From positions 806,001 through 870,000 of the forward strand of contig JAEUWY010000004.1 of assembly GCA_022059125.1 (NCBI GenBank): 64,000 nt of DNA. Reading direction: 5' to 3'. Position 1 is the first letter of the stretch. Every line of letters starts with the position of its first letter. The notes under the pieces were generated by a model that did not search any database, was not told the DNA's origin, and saw only the letters and a list, made by a program, of their open reading frames with translations. Shown piece after piece: positions 1 to 11,965 of the stretch. Both the position numbers and the translations under genes were made by a program. The stretch comes from Corynespora cassiicola. Taxonomy: Eukaryota > Ascomycota > Dothideomycetes > Pleosporales > Corynesporascaceae.

Positions 1-52
1 CCATCAGTACCACGAGGATCCCTAGGATCGCCGTCACGTACTCGGTGGCCAT
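1..52 (-). CDS. 5' end of a gene running off the left edge
   Basis: Reading leftward from the ATG at 52-50 the frame stays open to the window edge. It encodes Met-Ala-Thr-Glu followed by a hydrophobic stretch (TAILGILVVL), as in an N-terminal membrane anchor or signal peptide. An in-frame upstream ATG at 64-62 is an alternative start. Only about 17 codons are visible, so the product cannot be named and the call rests on start context and hydrophobicity alone. Confidence 0.35.
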   Translation of the reverse strand, partial: MATEYVTAILGILVVLM

Positions 53-1235
53 AGGGTGTCTCATATTTGCTATCTGTATTCTTGTCGGTTCCAAATCCAA
101 AAAATAGAGGTTTGCGGTTATTTTAGATGTCTTTTTAAGAGCTGGAGGTCGATGACCCCCTTTGTGTATCCATCTTCGTGGAGGTCGGTCGGGGGGATGA
201 TACACTGTTTTTTGTTGTTTAACTTACTGTATTGTATGTTTGAAGATGGTTGGGTCCGAATACAAGACTTTTCTGTCTGTGTGATCTGGGAAGTTGTGTG
301 TGTGACGAGTGATGGCGAAGAGCGAGCTTAAGATGAGGTTCCGATGATCGACATATTGTGGACGATTTTGGGGATTAGTGGGGGCTTTGGTCGGAGCCGA
401 GGCAAAACCCGAAAGCCTATTGGACATTTAAATGTCTATTTTCCAACAACTATCTTAAATACCTCTTTTAAAAGATTTATAGAATTTTTTCTAAAAATAA
501 TAATAATAATAACAATCCCTTTTTACAGTCACGTCACAATTTTGGTGAGGCTTCATGTCTCCCACTTGCAAGTCAACTTTCGATTGGAGAAAAGCATCCT
601 TTGCGGTGTAGAGATGCACCTAGCTTGCGATATTTTTGAACTAATTCGGGCAGTAGATTGCATTCATCAGGGTTGCGTATTCTGCGGGTTTGATTGTTTA
701 ACTGTGCGAGATGATGCAGAGGGATCCTGCAGCATGGCCCGTAGGATAGACCGTGTGCAATGCAGAAGTGAAATACGCCGGGCTAGGCAAGTATCGAGGT
801 CGAGTTCTGGAGGAGATATAGTGACGGCCTTGAGATAAAGGCAGGTGGGCATATTGTTAGCGCTGAGGTCCCTACCAAAATGTGTGTGCGATGTGCATGT
901 CAGTTTGCATCGCATGGCAGCAACTAGTCAACTTGCATGGAATCTACCCCAGCTCAACATGGCGGTCGTTCTCATAACACCCATGTCCTATAGCTATGGC
1001 TCTAACATACTGCTTCTTTACCTACTGTGAAATGAAAACATACCAGTGGAACAAATGGGATTACTTTCTGCAAGGCCATGATACAATACTATTGTGGATA
1101 GACGAGATTATCAATATTCAAAAGGAGTTCAGTCCTCAGTTTCACCTTGATAGAGAGAATCTTTGAGTTTATCAAAAAGATGGGATGTACACAGTCGGCG
1201 ACCTAGATTACTACTCTAGCTTCTAGCTTGGCTAT
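53..1235. other. Intergenic, no gene supported
   Basis: The open frames here are short, have no recognisable domains and overlap one another on both strands. The interval should hold the promoter of the left-edge gene and the 3' flank of the GCP5-like gene. A short TAA/ATA-rich tract lies near 500-515. Nothing else stands out. Confidence 0.5.
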
Positions 1236-3935
1236 TTAAATCCGATCTTTCTTCCTGTCCCACTCCAGTCTCTCGGCGAGCATCTCCCAGACAGGTTCTG
1301 CACTGACCCGGCCCACGTTTCTCAGTCCTGCCGTTACAAAGGGCAGCAGTTTACCAAATTGTTCGTCGATGCTTCCCAAATTCTGCGACAAGGAGCCTGA
1401 TGTGAGTTTCGGCCTTTGCTTGGACATTTCGTCTTCCTTTACGGAAGCGCCCTCGGAGTCCGAAGAATCGGCTTCAATGATAGCTGGAATAAAGCTCTTT
1501 CGCCTGGACGCCTTAGATGCAGCTTTACCAGGGGTCTTGGGTACCTGGAGAACGGGTGCTGCGATGGCTTTCTTCTGGGTTGACTCCTTGGCATGTATGT
1601 CGTAGAATACTACAGAAAGATCCAGCAGTGAGATGATAGCTTTGTGGATAGGCTCCAAGTTGTGCGAAAGTAGTGATTGTTCCTGCAATCTGGCCACGTA
1701 TTTGATGTGGATGCTTGACATCTCATCAATATCCTCCGCTTTCGACATGGCGGCAATCATGTCTTCCGTGGACAGATTTATGACCGTCTCAGTGAGGTAT
1801 GAACGTATAATGTCGGTGAACCAGATGAGACGATGGCGAAGCTTATACGAGGTCTGTACCAAGCGCATGTTTCGAGTCTCATGGAGAGTCTTGAGTGAAA
1901 CTCGTTGAAGGAGGTATTTCGCGCGATACGTTTGCAGCAGAAATGTGAAGATTTGCTGATAGATTGGGATGGAAGATCTTTGAATGATATTCATAAGTGT
2001 CCATGGAAGCTAGCAAGTCAGTTGCAATTACTTCACGTGAAGAACTGTATTACTTACTGCGTAGTCAACAGAGAGGCCAACCAGCACCTTTACAGATCGA
2101 CTTTGGGTTTTCGTTCGTGCTGAACGCACAACCAGCTTTTCTGCGTTCGATTCGTGAAGTGCAGTGGTAAGGATACCGCGCGCGAGCTCTGTCAAGAGGA
2201 ATCGGTCTTTCCAGCCGCTCTGCCCAGTATCCATGCGCTCAAAAATAGCATCTGCGAAATCTTGGAAAACTGATCCGTCCGCCCCTAGGTACAGACACCT
2301 CATGTCGGCTAGAACTCTCATGAGGCCTGCATCCACAAAGAGATGCTCTCGCAGAATATTCGAAGCCAATGAATATTTGCTTCGGATCCACGTCTGGAAA
2401 GACATTTGGAACAACTCGGGAAAAGGTGAGAGAGGAAGCTCAGAAGCGTTACCGCAAACGACATTATGGTCTAGGCGAGGCTCCGGCTCTAATGCGTCGA
2501 GCCCAGCACCGTATATACCCAGCTCTTTCAAGAAGACAACGCTCTTCCCGGTGTTGAATATTTTCTGGGCTGCGGGGTGGAGGAATGAAGGACATCGCAA
2601 TGCGTTTCCATTTCCACGCCGAAGCACAAATCTATCGTGCCAGATCGAGGAAGCCTCGCTTCCAGAATCATTCTCAAAAACGAAGAATGTTTCGTCATTG
2701 GCTCCTAATTCGCCATTTTCCATCCACCTCCTGATGGGCTTCAGATATGTCTGTAAGCATTCGAAAAAGATGTCGGAAAGGAAATCAAAGACGTTCCTCT
2801 CGAGCATCATTTGCGACAGTGTTATCTGATCAAACAGAGTCTCCAAATGGACAAAAGGATTCACCAGCAGTTGAGGTTCGATATCCGCTACGATTCGAGC
2901 AAGTCGAAGAAACGGCCCTGACCATGTCTGCACTTCGTCATGCAGCTCTAGTAGGCTTACGGATATCGGGGCTTTCGGTATTAAATAGCGTTGTTGAAGA
3001 AGCGCAAGCGATTTATCGTATTCGGTGAGTCTTCTCGTTACTGCAGCCTCGAAAGACTGTATTAGAGGCAACGACGAAGGTCGTTTAGTCCACTGGCGTA
3101 GTCGATATAGGTCTTGTCCGATACTTGCAAGTTGAGTGAGCAAATGATCAACCGTGTTTGCGATAGCATGACCGAGAATATTCTTCTGTTTAATGCGGAT
3201 GCGGGCGTTCTGCCCGTCAAGGTGATAGAGAGATGTTGACAATCCCGCAAGCATGAATAGCGTTTCTTTGACTGCTTGGATTTCGGTGATCTCGACTTTA
3301 CTGTCATCATCTACAGGTTTTCTCTTCCAGAATTGAGCTTCTTCGATAGCTGCTGCTAGGCTGTGGTCCACTGGAGTAATGCATGCTTCAGGGTCATAAG
3401 TGTCTTCCTCTTCAACACTGGTAGGAGGAGATGGCTTGGACTTCTCCTTGCGCACAGGCTCTGCCTCGTCCTCTGATGATCCCGCAGCATAGTCGATGTC
3501 CTTCCAAATTTCCTCGTCGCTGTATGGCTCTTCCTCCAGGATCTGGTCCCAAGTCAAAGGCGGAGGTGGGGTAGGGGGCCTGAGCAACTCTAAAGCTTCA
3601 ACTCGCGAATTCTCCGTGGGTCGATCCGAAAGCTGTAGCAACAAAGACAAGCACTCTGGAATCCACTTGTTGCGCACGCCTTCAAGTTCCTGGACTCGCT
3701 TGGCCAGAGCATCTGCGAGATCATCGCGGTTTAGGACGCGAAACTTCTCGTCCAAACCCGCAAAGCTTCTCTGAACATCAAACTGGTTTGTCCGCGCATA
3801 ATGGTGCCCTCGCAGCTCTCTTGCTGCAAGCTCTTTGGCGTGTCTGTACGCTTTGCGGTCTGTCTCCGGATCGAATCTCACGATTGACTGGATCAATTCA
3901 TCTGTGAGGGACGCGACCCTGGCATTCTGGGCCAT
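1236..3935 (-). CDS. Gamma-tubulin complex component, GCP5-like (Spc97/Spc98 family)
   Basis: This is a two-exon gene of 883 residues. Exon 1 is 3935-2058 and exon 2 is 2009-1236. The 48-nt intron (2057-2010) has a GTAAGT donor, a CTGAC branch-like motif and a TAG acceptor, and it joins ...VDYA to LPWTLMNII in phase 0. The N-terminal third (LTDELIQSIV, RTNQFDVQRSF, LSLLLQLSDRP) fits fungal GCP5-type proteins. The middle carries the family signature: a KPIRRWMENGEL segment, then WHDRFVLR and PSFLHPAAQKIFNTGKS. The C-terminal segment has YQQIFTFLLQTYRAKYLL, typical of the gamma-tubulin-binding GRIP2 domain. The expected role is microtubule nucleation in gamma-tubulin ring complexes at spindle pole bodies. 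It is transcribed divergently from the mannosyltransferase gene 245 bp away. Assignment to GCP5 rather than GCP4 or GCP6 is from the N-terminus and is less certain than the family. Confidence 0.88.
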
Positions 3936-4180
3936 ACCGACGCGTCAGTCTCCCCGAAGCAGGTGTCGTCCGGTGTGGTGCAGCTTCAGAGTGAGGTCCA
4001 CGGATTGTGATACGCGGTCGGTGTTGTGCAGCGGAGGGCGTCGACGCTTGTCCGGAAGAGGATAAGGCCATTACGTATGGAGGGACCGTGCGCCATGAAA
4101 CACCCAGGGCCATTATCGAGCCATATGGGAGAAGTTAGGGATGCGGCGGCCACGCTGCTCACACGACCCAATCCTTCACC
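3936..4180. promoter_or_regulatory. Divergent promoter between GCP5-like and mannosyltransferase genes
   Basis: The start codons of the two flanking genes face away from each other across 245 bp, so this interval must carry both promoters. No TATA box or known operator is obvious. Confidence 0.55.
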
Positions 4181-5572
4181 ATGGCGCTCCCAAAAGGAAT
4201 GCGGTTCTTGGCCGCAATAACGCTATGCATCTTCTTCTATATGTTTGTCCAGCTCTTCAAGAGCCCCGGCGAGATGCAGATGCCGGATCGAGAGTCTGCG
4301 ACCAAGCTTCAAGAATGGGACCATGACCCCCAGTTGGATCGTACGTTGTTTCTCATAGCTATAAAGTAATACGCCCAGCTTCAGAGAACTAAATCGAGTA
4401 TACAGCATCCGGTGAACCCCCCGAGCCGCTCCGCCGCGTGGAAGGCGACAACTACGAACCGAACAATCCGAACAGCGCGCGCATAAATGCCACAATCCTG
4501 AGTCTTGTGCGGAATGAGGAAGTGGATGACTTGATCAAAAGCATGACCGACTTGGAGCGTACATGGAACCACAAGTTCAACTATCCATGGACTTTCTTCA
4601 ACGATGTGCCATTTTCGGAGGAATTCAAGAAAAAGACCAGGGCGGCAACCAAAGCGGAGGTTCGCTATGGTAGGATACTCTCGGAACCATCTATTCTGAT
4701 ATTAAAATGCTGATATATGCTGCGCGTCAGAACTCGTCCCCCAAGAGCACTGGGCCATCCCCTCCTGGATCAACATGGACCTCTACCACGAATCCGTATC
4801 CCTGCTCGTCGAACAAAAGGTGCAATACATGGAAAAGACTTCGTACCACCAAATGTGCCGTTGGAACAGCGGCCTCTTCTCCGAGCACCCCGCGCTCAAG
4901 GACATCCAATACTACTGGCGCGTCGAGCCCAACGTGCACTTCTTCTGCGACATCGACTACGACGTCTTCCGCTGGATGCAAGACCACAACAAGACGTACG
5001 GCTTCAACATCAACATCTACGACAGCGCCGAGAGCGTCGCCACCCTCTGGCCCGAGACCAAAAAATTCCTCGCCGACCACCCCGAATACGTCCACGAGAA
5101 CAATGCGCGCGAATGGCTCGAGGACGGCCAGCGCCGGCCAGACAACCACAGAAAGGCCCACGGCTACTCGACCTGCCACTTCTGGTCCAACTTCGAGATC
5201 GGCGACCTGAGCTTCTGGCGCAGCAAGAAGTACCGCGATTACTTTGACCATTTGGACCGCGCGGGTGGCTTCTTTTATGAGCGCTGGGGCGATGCGCCTG
5301 TGCATAGCGTCGCGCTGGGCTTGTTCGAGGATAAGAGCAAGATCCACTGGTACGTTTCCCCCCACTATCCCTTAGCATGCGCAAAAGAGAGTAGAAACTG
5401 ACACCGCCACGCTAGGTTCCGCGATATCGGCTACCAACACATTCCCTTCTTCAACTGCCCCAATAGCCCCAAGTGCAAGGGCTGCGAGGCTGGTCGCTTC
5501 ACCGATGGCGCGAATTGGCTTAACCGCGAGGACTGCCGGCCGCTCTGGTTCAAGTACGTCGGCATGGATTGA
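4181..5572 (+). CDS. Alpha-1,2-mannosyltransferase, KRE2/KTR family (GT15)
   Basis: This is a four-exon gene of 399 residues: 4181-4340, 4406-4669, 4731-5349 and 5416-5572. All introns are GT-AG and the frame is continuous across them. The protein is a type II Golgi enzyme in design: a short cytosolic tail, one membrane anchor (residues about 8-25, FLAAITLCIFFYMFVQLF), a stem and a luminal catalytic domain. GT15 hallmarks are visible: ATILSLVRNEE, FNYPWTFFNDVPF, YWRVEPNVHFFCDIDYD and YSTCHFWSNFEIGDL, then WGDAPVHSVAL and a cysteine-rich end (NCPNSPKCKGC). Family members transfer mannose from GDP-mannose in alpha-1,2 linkage to O- and N-linked glycans in the Golgi. Length is normal for the family and nothing is missing. 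Which paralogue (KTR1, KTR4 or other) cannot be settled by eye. Confidence 0.95.
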
Positions 5573-6274
5573 GCGGCGAGCGAATGAGCGAGCAGGCGGG
5601 CTGGTCGCTTCTGTCTTTGCACCTTTGGACGGTGGGCGTTGACGTCTACCATTGCTTGCTTGTAGCATTTTAGCGGCATCCGTCGCGACACGGCGAGACT
5701 GTATCGTCGGCTTGTATCATTGGAAAATTATGGCAGCGTCGGAGCGTTGGCAGTTCGAAGGCGGTCTTTACTATTCTGTTCAACGACTTCTGTATAGACT
5801 TATCATGCATGGCTGGGACAAACAGGGTATATATATGGTGTTATGGCGCGGGAACTGCGTCTTGGGTATTTGGGGGTTTAGTCTAGTGGTGCCTTAGATG
5901 AGTCGAAATGATACCTGTACCAATCTGTTAAAAAGGTTATATCGAGGCGACATGTACGCGTCACGTCACAGTTGCAGGGGCACAGATAGACTCGAGGCTT
6001 GCTTGCAAGACCAAAAAATAGAAATCTGTACATCGGCTCCAGCGGAATACCGCTCTCCCTCGCTATACTGCTCCCACCACCCAAGAAACCAACGGGTACC
6101 GCAACCCCCATTGCTTGTAAAAGGGAAAATCACAGTAGTGATACAGCTAACCGCCCCTCCCTCTTCCGTCCGTCTAATGTTGAGAAATTCGAAAACCACA
6201 TGTGTGAATGTGATAGATTGCGCGAGCTTCTGGGCGTCTTTTCCATGCAGGGAGGGACGGCATCCATTGGCAAT
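5573..6274. other. Convergent 3' intergenic region
   Basis: This lies between the 3' ends of the mannosyltransferase (plus) and COX6 (minus) genes. It should contain both 3' UTRs. No further gene or repeat is seen. Confidence 0.5.
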
Positions 6275-7102
6275 TTAGTTGTTGTCGGGGTACATGGTCT
6301 CCTTGAGGGGGATGCCGAGCTCCTCACGTATCGGCTCGAGCTCCTGGAGGTACTCCTCGTACTGGCCCTTGTTCTCGACCTTGTACTTGATGCCTGCGTC
6401 ATATGAGTCAGTGTGCGTTATCAGCGGGGGACGGCCATTGCAAGCCAAATGGTGTCCCTAGAGTCCTGAGATGACGGAGACGTCGTCTGTAGAACCTGGA
6501 AAATTCGGCGAGTGATGTGTAGGGGTCTACATACCCTCGAAAACTCGGACGGCCGAGGGGAAGTCGTTGACGCGGCGTGCGGCCTTCAGGGCGGAGATGA
6601 TGACGGAGGGGGAGGGGACGAGATCGTAGGCGAAGCAGTTGTTCAGGTTGCGCTGTGCAGATGTGAGCTCGATGGCTGCGATACAGGGCGCTGGCGCCGG
6701 TCCGAAGCTCGACACGGACGAGTGGGTACGCGACGCAGGGCAGGGCGCGATGGACGTACCTGGAGCTCGAAAACGTCGTTGACCTTGTCAAACTCCTTCT
6801 CGTACCTGTGATGCAGCACGGCGGGTCAGCGGGCGGTTCTCTAATGTGCTCAATCGAGCTCAATGGCTCCCCTCGCAGCCTCGGGCAACCCGTCGTCCCC
6901 TGTTCGGCTGCTGCAGCCCCTCCCCCGGTGCGTCATACCTGGCGGTGAACTCCTCGAATGTCTCCTCGGCGTGCTGGTCGCTGCACCTAATGGCCGACTG
7001 GGAGAAGGCACGCTGCGCGGTCCAGGCAATGGGGCTGGCCCGGTAGGCCGGAACTCGCGCACCCACTCGGCTGACCTTCGTTGCGGCGCGCACGAAGGAC
7101 AT
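6275..7102 (-). CDS. COX6: Cytochrome c oxidase subunit 6 (COX6, animal Va type)
   Basis: This is a four-exon gene of 148 residues: 7102-6939, 6805-6760, 6652-6535 and 6393-6275. Junctions use GTATGA, GTACGT and GTATGT donors and AG acceptors with matched phases. The first roughly 40 residues form a basic mitochondrial targeting sequence (MSFVRAATKVSRVGARV...). The mature part begins with HAEETFEEFTARYEKEFD and continues with NNCFAYDLVPSPSVI, ALKAARRVNDFPSAVRVFEG and EPIREELGIPLKE, which is diagnostic for COX6. The product is a nuclear-encoded matrix-side subunit of respiratory complex IV. Exon 2 is only 46 nt, so a simple open-frame scan misses the gene. Length matches the family. Confidence 0.95.
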
Positions 7103-7681
7103 GGTCGTCTCAATGGCTAAATGCGAAGCTACAGGAGCTGCTAGGGGCGTGTCGGCGACGATAGGGGGCCGGCGTTGGGGTGGTGGTGGAGGTGTCGGGG
7201 GTGGTTTTCTTCTGCTGAAGTCGAGGTTGAGGAGCTTTCTGTGGCATGATCCGACGCTCTGGCAAGGTCACGGGGGAAAAATCGGGCCTAGCGCCGCCTT
7301 GCCGTTCCTGAGCCCTCTGCTGACATCAACACCACCACCATTCGCGGGCGCCACATGACGAGGGCTATGCCCGTATTATCGGCCGCCGCCTTCTGGAGAC
7401 TATCACCACCCGCCGCGCACAGTGTTTCTTGAACATTGGTATGTTGTTTCATTCATTTCGATGCTGCCTGTATTCCAGGTTCATGCCATTACGTGTGCCA
7501 TTCCATCACAGCTTATCCCTTTCTATGCACTCTCTATGCACTCTCTATGGTACAGAAAATGAAGGCCCGCTGACACCCGGCCAGACGTGATATATTTTTT
7601 CCCTTCCTCGTACGCCGCGGATATGCCGCGGCTGCTTTTACATTCCAACATTAAAAATAAAGAAAAGAAGCCCCCCATCAT
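7103..7681. other. Intergenic: COX6 promoter side and symporter 3' flank
   Basis: Both flanking genes read leftward, so this stretch carries the COX6 promoter and the 3' UTR of the phosphate symporter. The part nearest COX6 is strongly G-rich on the plus strand (7150-7210). Three near copies of CTCTATGCA lie at about 7524-7550. Confidence 0.45.
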
Positions 7682-9551
7682 TTAGAAGTGGGGGGTGTTG
7701 AGAGCCATCACGCACATCAAGCCAGCGATCAGACCGGCAGAAGGAAGCGTCAAGACCCATCCCATGAAGATGAAGGCCAGCTGCCTCCAGTTGACGGCAC
7801 CGATGTCGTAGTTCATCAGCGCAACACCCATGACAGCACCCGTGAGGCACTGCGTCGTTGAGACGGGCAGAGCCAGACGGCTGGCCAGCAACACCGTGAT
7901 GGCGGCTCCGAGCTCGACCGCAAAGCCACGAGTGGGCGACATCTGCGTGATCTTGTTGCCCATGGCGCGCATGATGTTGTATCCGTAGAACCAGAAACCG
8001 AGACCAAGCAGCAGACCTGCGGCGACCAGGAACCACACGGGAGTGGGCGACTCTGTGCTAATCACACCGGCCTTGTATGTCTCGTAGACAGCAGCCCAGG
8101 GACCAACGGCGTTGGCCACATCGTTGGAACCGTGAGCGATCGACATCATCATGGCCGAGATGACTTGGCAGTAGGTCCACAAGTGCTCCACGCGGTCGTC
8201 ATAACGATGGGCTTTGGCGTGAATCGAGCGAAGCTGCTCCGAGTCGTGGGTGATAACATCGCGGGTGACACCTGATTCAGTCAATACATGGGCTGTGGTG
8301 GCTTTTAATAAAGATACTGACCTTGCAACAGTGCAAACTTGATGTATCCATACCACTTCTGGGGGTTGCCCCAAGAGAGATGAAGAACTGGGCCGATGAA
8401 ACGCTCATACGGCTCAGGCTTTCGCTTGCGAGTAAGCGGGGCAGTGGTCGGTGCGTCACTGGCGGAGTCGATGATCGCCGGCTTTTCAGGGTCTGAAGGG
8501 AGGTCGCCTGGTGCGTGGCCGTTCTGGTTGTCGGGCTTCTTCAAGATGGCATCGTCATCAGCTCCGTTGGCGGCCTGTGCCTGCTGGGCACCGGCGGCGG
8601 GCTTAGCGCGAACCTCGCCGAAAGCGTCCTCGTAGTAGTTGGTGACGTATTCGCCATCCTTTCCAGGCCAGAAGAGAGAGATCTCATCTTTCCTGAGCAG
8701 AGGACCGTAGACGACATGCCAGATCCTTAGGCGACCATCCTTCTTGATGAGCTTACGCTCGAAGAAGGGCATAAAGAAGATGTAAGTGATGGCAAGCATG
8801 CCAAAGAAGACACCGAGAATGATGCCCACGGCCTTGCCGGCACCGAACTCCTCGAGCGAAGGCGCAGTCGGAGTCTCAACCACGATGAAAAGAGCGAGGA
8901 TAGCTGCAGTTCCGGCAAAGTAGAAAGGAATAGCACGCATGGCCATCTTGAACGAGTCCTGGCGCTCGAGAACGGCATATTTCAGGGTGCCGAAGAGGAA
9001 GGCTGAAAAGGCGGCGGCGATGAAAGGAGCAATTCCCCAGGATGCAGCGACCTGAGAAACGGATCCAGACTCCCAAGCCCACTTGATGGGCGTTTCGGTC
9101 GCGAATCCCACTCCGATCAGCGCACCGACGACAGTTTGGGTGGTTGAGACCGGCATTCCCCATTTGGTAGCAAGCATCAGCCAGGTCGCAGAACCAACTT
9201 CAGCACATCCCATGGCAAGCATGAGGGTACCGGGGTGGACTCCAGGTGCCCTGAAGCGGTCGATGGAGATGATTCCGTTCTTGATGGTGGATGTCACTCG
9301 GGCTCCCAGACCGACGGCTCCAACGAATTCCGTGATGACCGCCAGAACACCGACTTGCGGCATGGTCAAGGTCTTAGCCGCCACCGAAGCTTCATATGGT
9401 CAGTCAAAAGTAACGGTAGAGCGAAGGGCAAGAACCTACTGGCATACGAGTTGGCAACATCGTTGGCGCCGTTACCAAAGGCAGAGAAGACAAAGGCAAT
9501 TGTTGTAATTGCCAGAATCCAATCGTACTTGGCAGTGACTGGGGAAGCCAT
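7682..9551 (-). CDS. PHO89: Sodium/phosphate symporter, PHO-4/PHO89 type
   Basis: This is a three-exon gene of 589 residues: 9551-9440, 9389-8322 and 8271-7682, with two 50-nt introns. The protein is a multi-pass plasma-membrane carrier of the inorganic phosphate transporter (PiT) family. The duplicated signature GANDVANSYATS near residues 30-40 and its partner GSNDVANAVGPWA in exon 3 are both present. So are the paired motifs GMPVSTTQTVVGALIGVG and ALPVSTTQCLTGAVMGVA, each half forming one repeat. A long hydrophilic loop of about 150 residues (about 230-380, charged and Ala-rich) separates the halves, as in Neurospora pho-4. The family imports phosphate with sodium at alkaline pH and low phosphate, and expression is classically under NUC-1/Pho4 control. 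A CACGTG core lies 622 bp upstream. Confidence 0.95.
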
Positions 9552-10153
9552 CTTGACTGGCAAGAGATGGGAAGAGTGAAAGAGTGGTGGTACTGGAGTC
9601 TTGAAAGATCTGCTCTGTGTACGGTACACTTATATATGGACACGCGAGCACTTGCCACAAAACCAGTCCTGGCGTACGCAAGATGGAAAGCCTGGGTCCC
9701 CGACATTAAGACTCCGCCAAGCGGGGACCCGCATCCGCCCAGCCTCGAGTACCTGGTCCCTGCACCGATTTACTGTCTGCCGACGTTGGTTGGTCTCTTC
9801 GTGCATTTTCGGTCATCTAACCTGAATCCCGCCTTCCGCCAAGCGCCAAGCGTTTCCGCCTCTCTTGTCGTACGCCTTGGATGGTCCACCTTCTGAAAAG
9901 CCTTGCGCCCAATCAGCGCCCGCCTTTCGCGCACGTTTTGTGTCTCTCTTCTTTGAAGCATCGAGAGTTTCGTGCAGATTCGACTACTCTTACTCCTTCC
10001 AGGCCTTGGTATCTTTTACCTGGGCACACACACGAACGAGGGTCCCGGATAACTCGGACTGCTCCCAGCAACAAATTTGCGTTCGCCAATCTTGGCCGGT
10101 ATGGCCGTTGAGCCAGCGTTCGCCCACGAGCACCCATCGCTGCCATGCCATTG

Positions 10154-10178
10154 GACACCAGACTGGTGTCGTCACGTG
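10154..10178. promoter_or_regulatory. Dyad plus CACGTG upstream of the phosphate symporter
   Basis: A perfect 17-bp dyad (GACACCAGACTGGTGTC, 8-bp arms with one central base) at 10154-10170 lies 2 bp before a CACGTG core (10173-10178). CACGTG is the core bound by Pho4/NUC-1 bHLH regulators of phosphate genes. The site is 622 bp upstream of the symporter ATG. A single CACGTG also occurs by chance, so the link to phosphate control is inference. Confidence 0.35.
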
Positions 10179-11965
10179 ATGGTCTATCATGGCTGTGCCC
10201 CTTTCTAGGTACCGGGCAGATGCTGTGAGATCACGATTTCAATGCAAGTCTATTTTTTCACCTAATTTTTGGGCTGCGTTCACCTCGTGGGCATATGAGT
10301 CCTTCTTAATTGGATGCTCAATTCCCTTCACTGTGGCGGCGTCGATGAGCGATTGGAGTAAACATGCTGTATTACACCATTCACGAACACTTCAATGTCT
10401 TCGCTCTAGCCAGAATCTGATGGTGGATCCATGTCTATCCCAAGACTCGCGGATGCAAGTCGCTGACAAGCTTCTAGCGCCTGTGTCCGATATCATGTCT
10501 AAGCCCCCTCGACTCGCACGCATGCAGGTGCATGTATCTCACTAGAGCCACTCATGTACTAATGAAGATTATTCTTGTGTCTCGCCTTGGTGATCCTGAA
10601 GGAATGGCCTTACAGAAGTATGGTCATTACGTCAAATTCTGCATCGCGCAGCCCTTCAAGGCATCTAGATGAGCTTTGCGATGTCACTGTAGGCATGTTC
10701 CTCGGTGTTCTCACTGGTTCCATTGAGAATACCCAGTGCAAATCTAGAGCCTTGGTAAGCAACGATCGCTGGTGAATATCACTACTTTGCCACAAAGCTC
10801 AATGCAAACAAAGTCTTGGGCTTGATTTGATTTTTCTAGTGCCTCTTGAGTAGACCCTCCATGGAAATTTAATCACGCAGATCCAGAGCAGACGATGGCA
10901 ATGGCTCGTATCGGAATATGGGCCAAGCATTCTGACTTCATCTCCTTCGTCAATGGCTCTATATATTTTGGCTAAGTCTGCGGATTCGTCTTCAAACCAA
11001 ATCTCATCATGGCACTCTGGAAATGATCGTACCCAGTAGAATCTTGATATCCTCCTCGTTTCCCAAGTACGGCTACGATTTGTTTACTGAAGGACCTTAC
11101 CGGAACTCTTACGTGATCCTGACAAGAGTTGCTCTGGTCCAAATGCCAGTATCAAAGACCCGAGGTCCAAATACTGTTGTTGTTGTTTTTTTGTTTCCAT
11201 ATGCACCCAACGAAGCATCATGGTTCTCCTGCTCTATTGGGAATAAAAGATCAACCAGAACTATCCAACATGCCTGTTGGGTAGATTTACAGCATTCACG
11301 CCGGTCATTTGCTATACTGCTTCGATGCTACGTCAATCTAAGCTTTTCGCTATTGTTTCTCCATTGACATTCTGTGACACAGGGTACTATTAAGCCTGAG
11401 GTGAGGCCGCAACTGATGCACAGTACCAATGACCCACGAGGCGGCTAGATGATCGAATGTTGTATCGGAGCCTCAGTTCAGCGGCCCGGCGCTACACACA
11501 GGGGCCACAGGTTTCGAACAGACGTGCTGATGCGCTCTGCTCCGCTTGGCAGCATCGCGATACTTCCTTCGCAGCAATCGAATCTTGGTGTCGTGTCAGA
11601 AGGGGTGGCCTGTGTTAGAAGCGCGATCGTATGGGGAACAAGGAAGGGAAGATTCCAACTTGCTAGGAAGGGGCTGGTATATTCGGCAAGCGGCTGCGGA
11701 TCCGAACAGCGGCGACTCTATTGCATGTTCTACTTACCATACGAGAACTGACTACATACCCAGGAAGCCCCGGCTTCAATTATGCCTCTCGGCTGCTCGT
11801 CGTATTCCCATGGCCCAATTTCATTTCACATCATGTCGACACCCAAGATATCACCTCATGGGCAATGTATCACATACGCGCCAGCCATCTAATCGGCCTT
11901 GTACTTCTCCAACAGTCAACCCCCAAGGCACCCAAGCTCCTGCCTGAGGCTCTCGTCCGAAACCC

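Noticed and set aside
4727..5365. 212-codon minus-strand frame over the mannosyltransferase
   Set aside because: It is a shadow of the strongly biased third exon of the KTR gene and has no domain.
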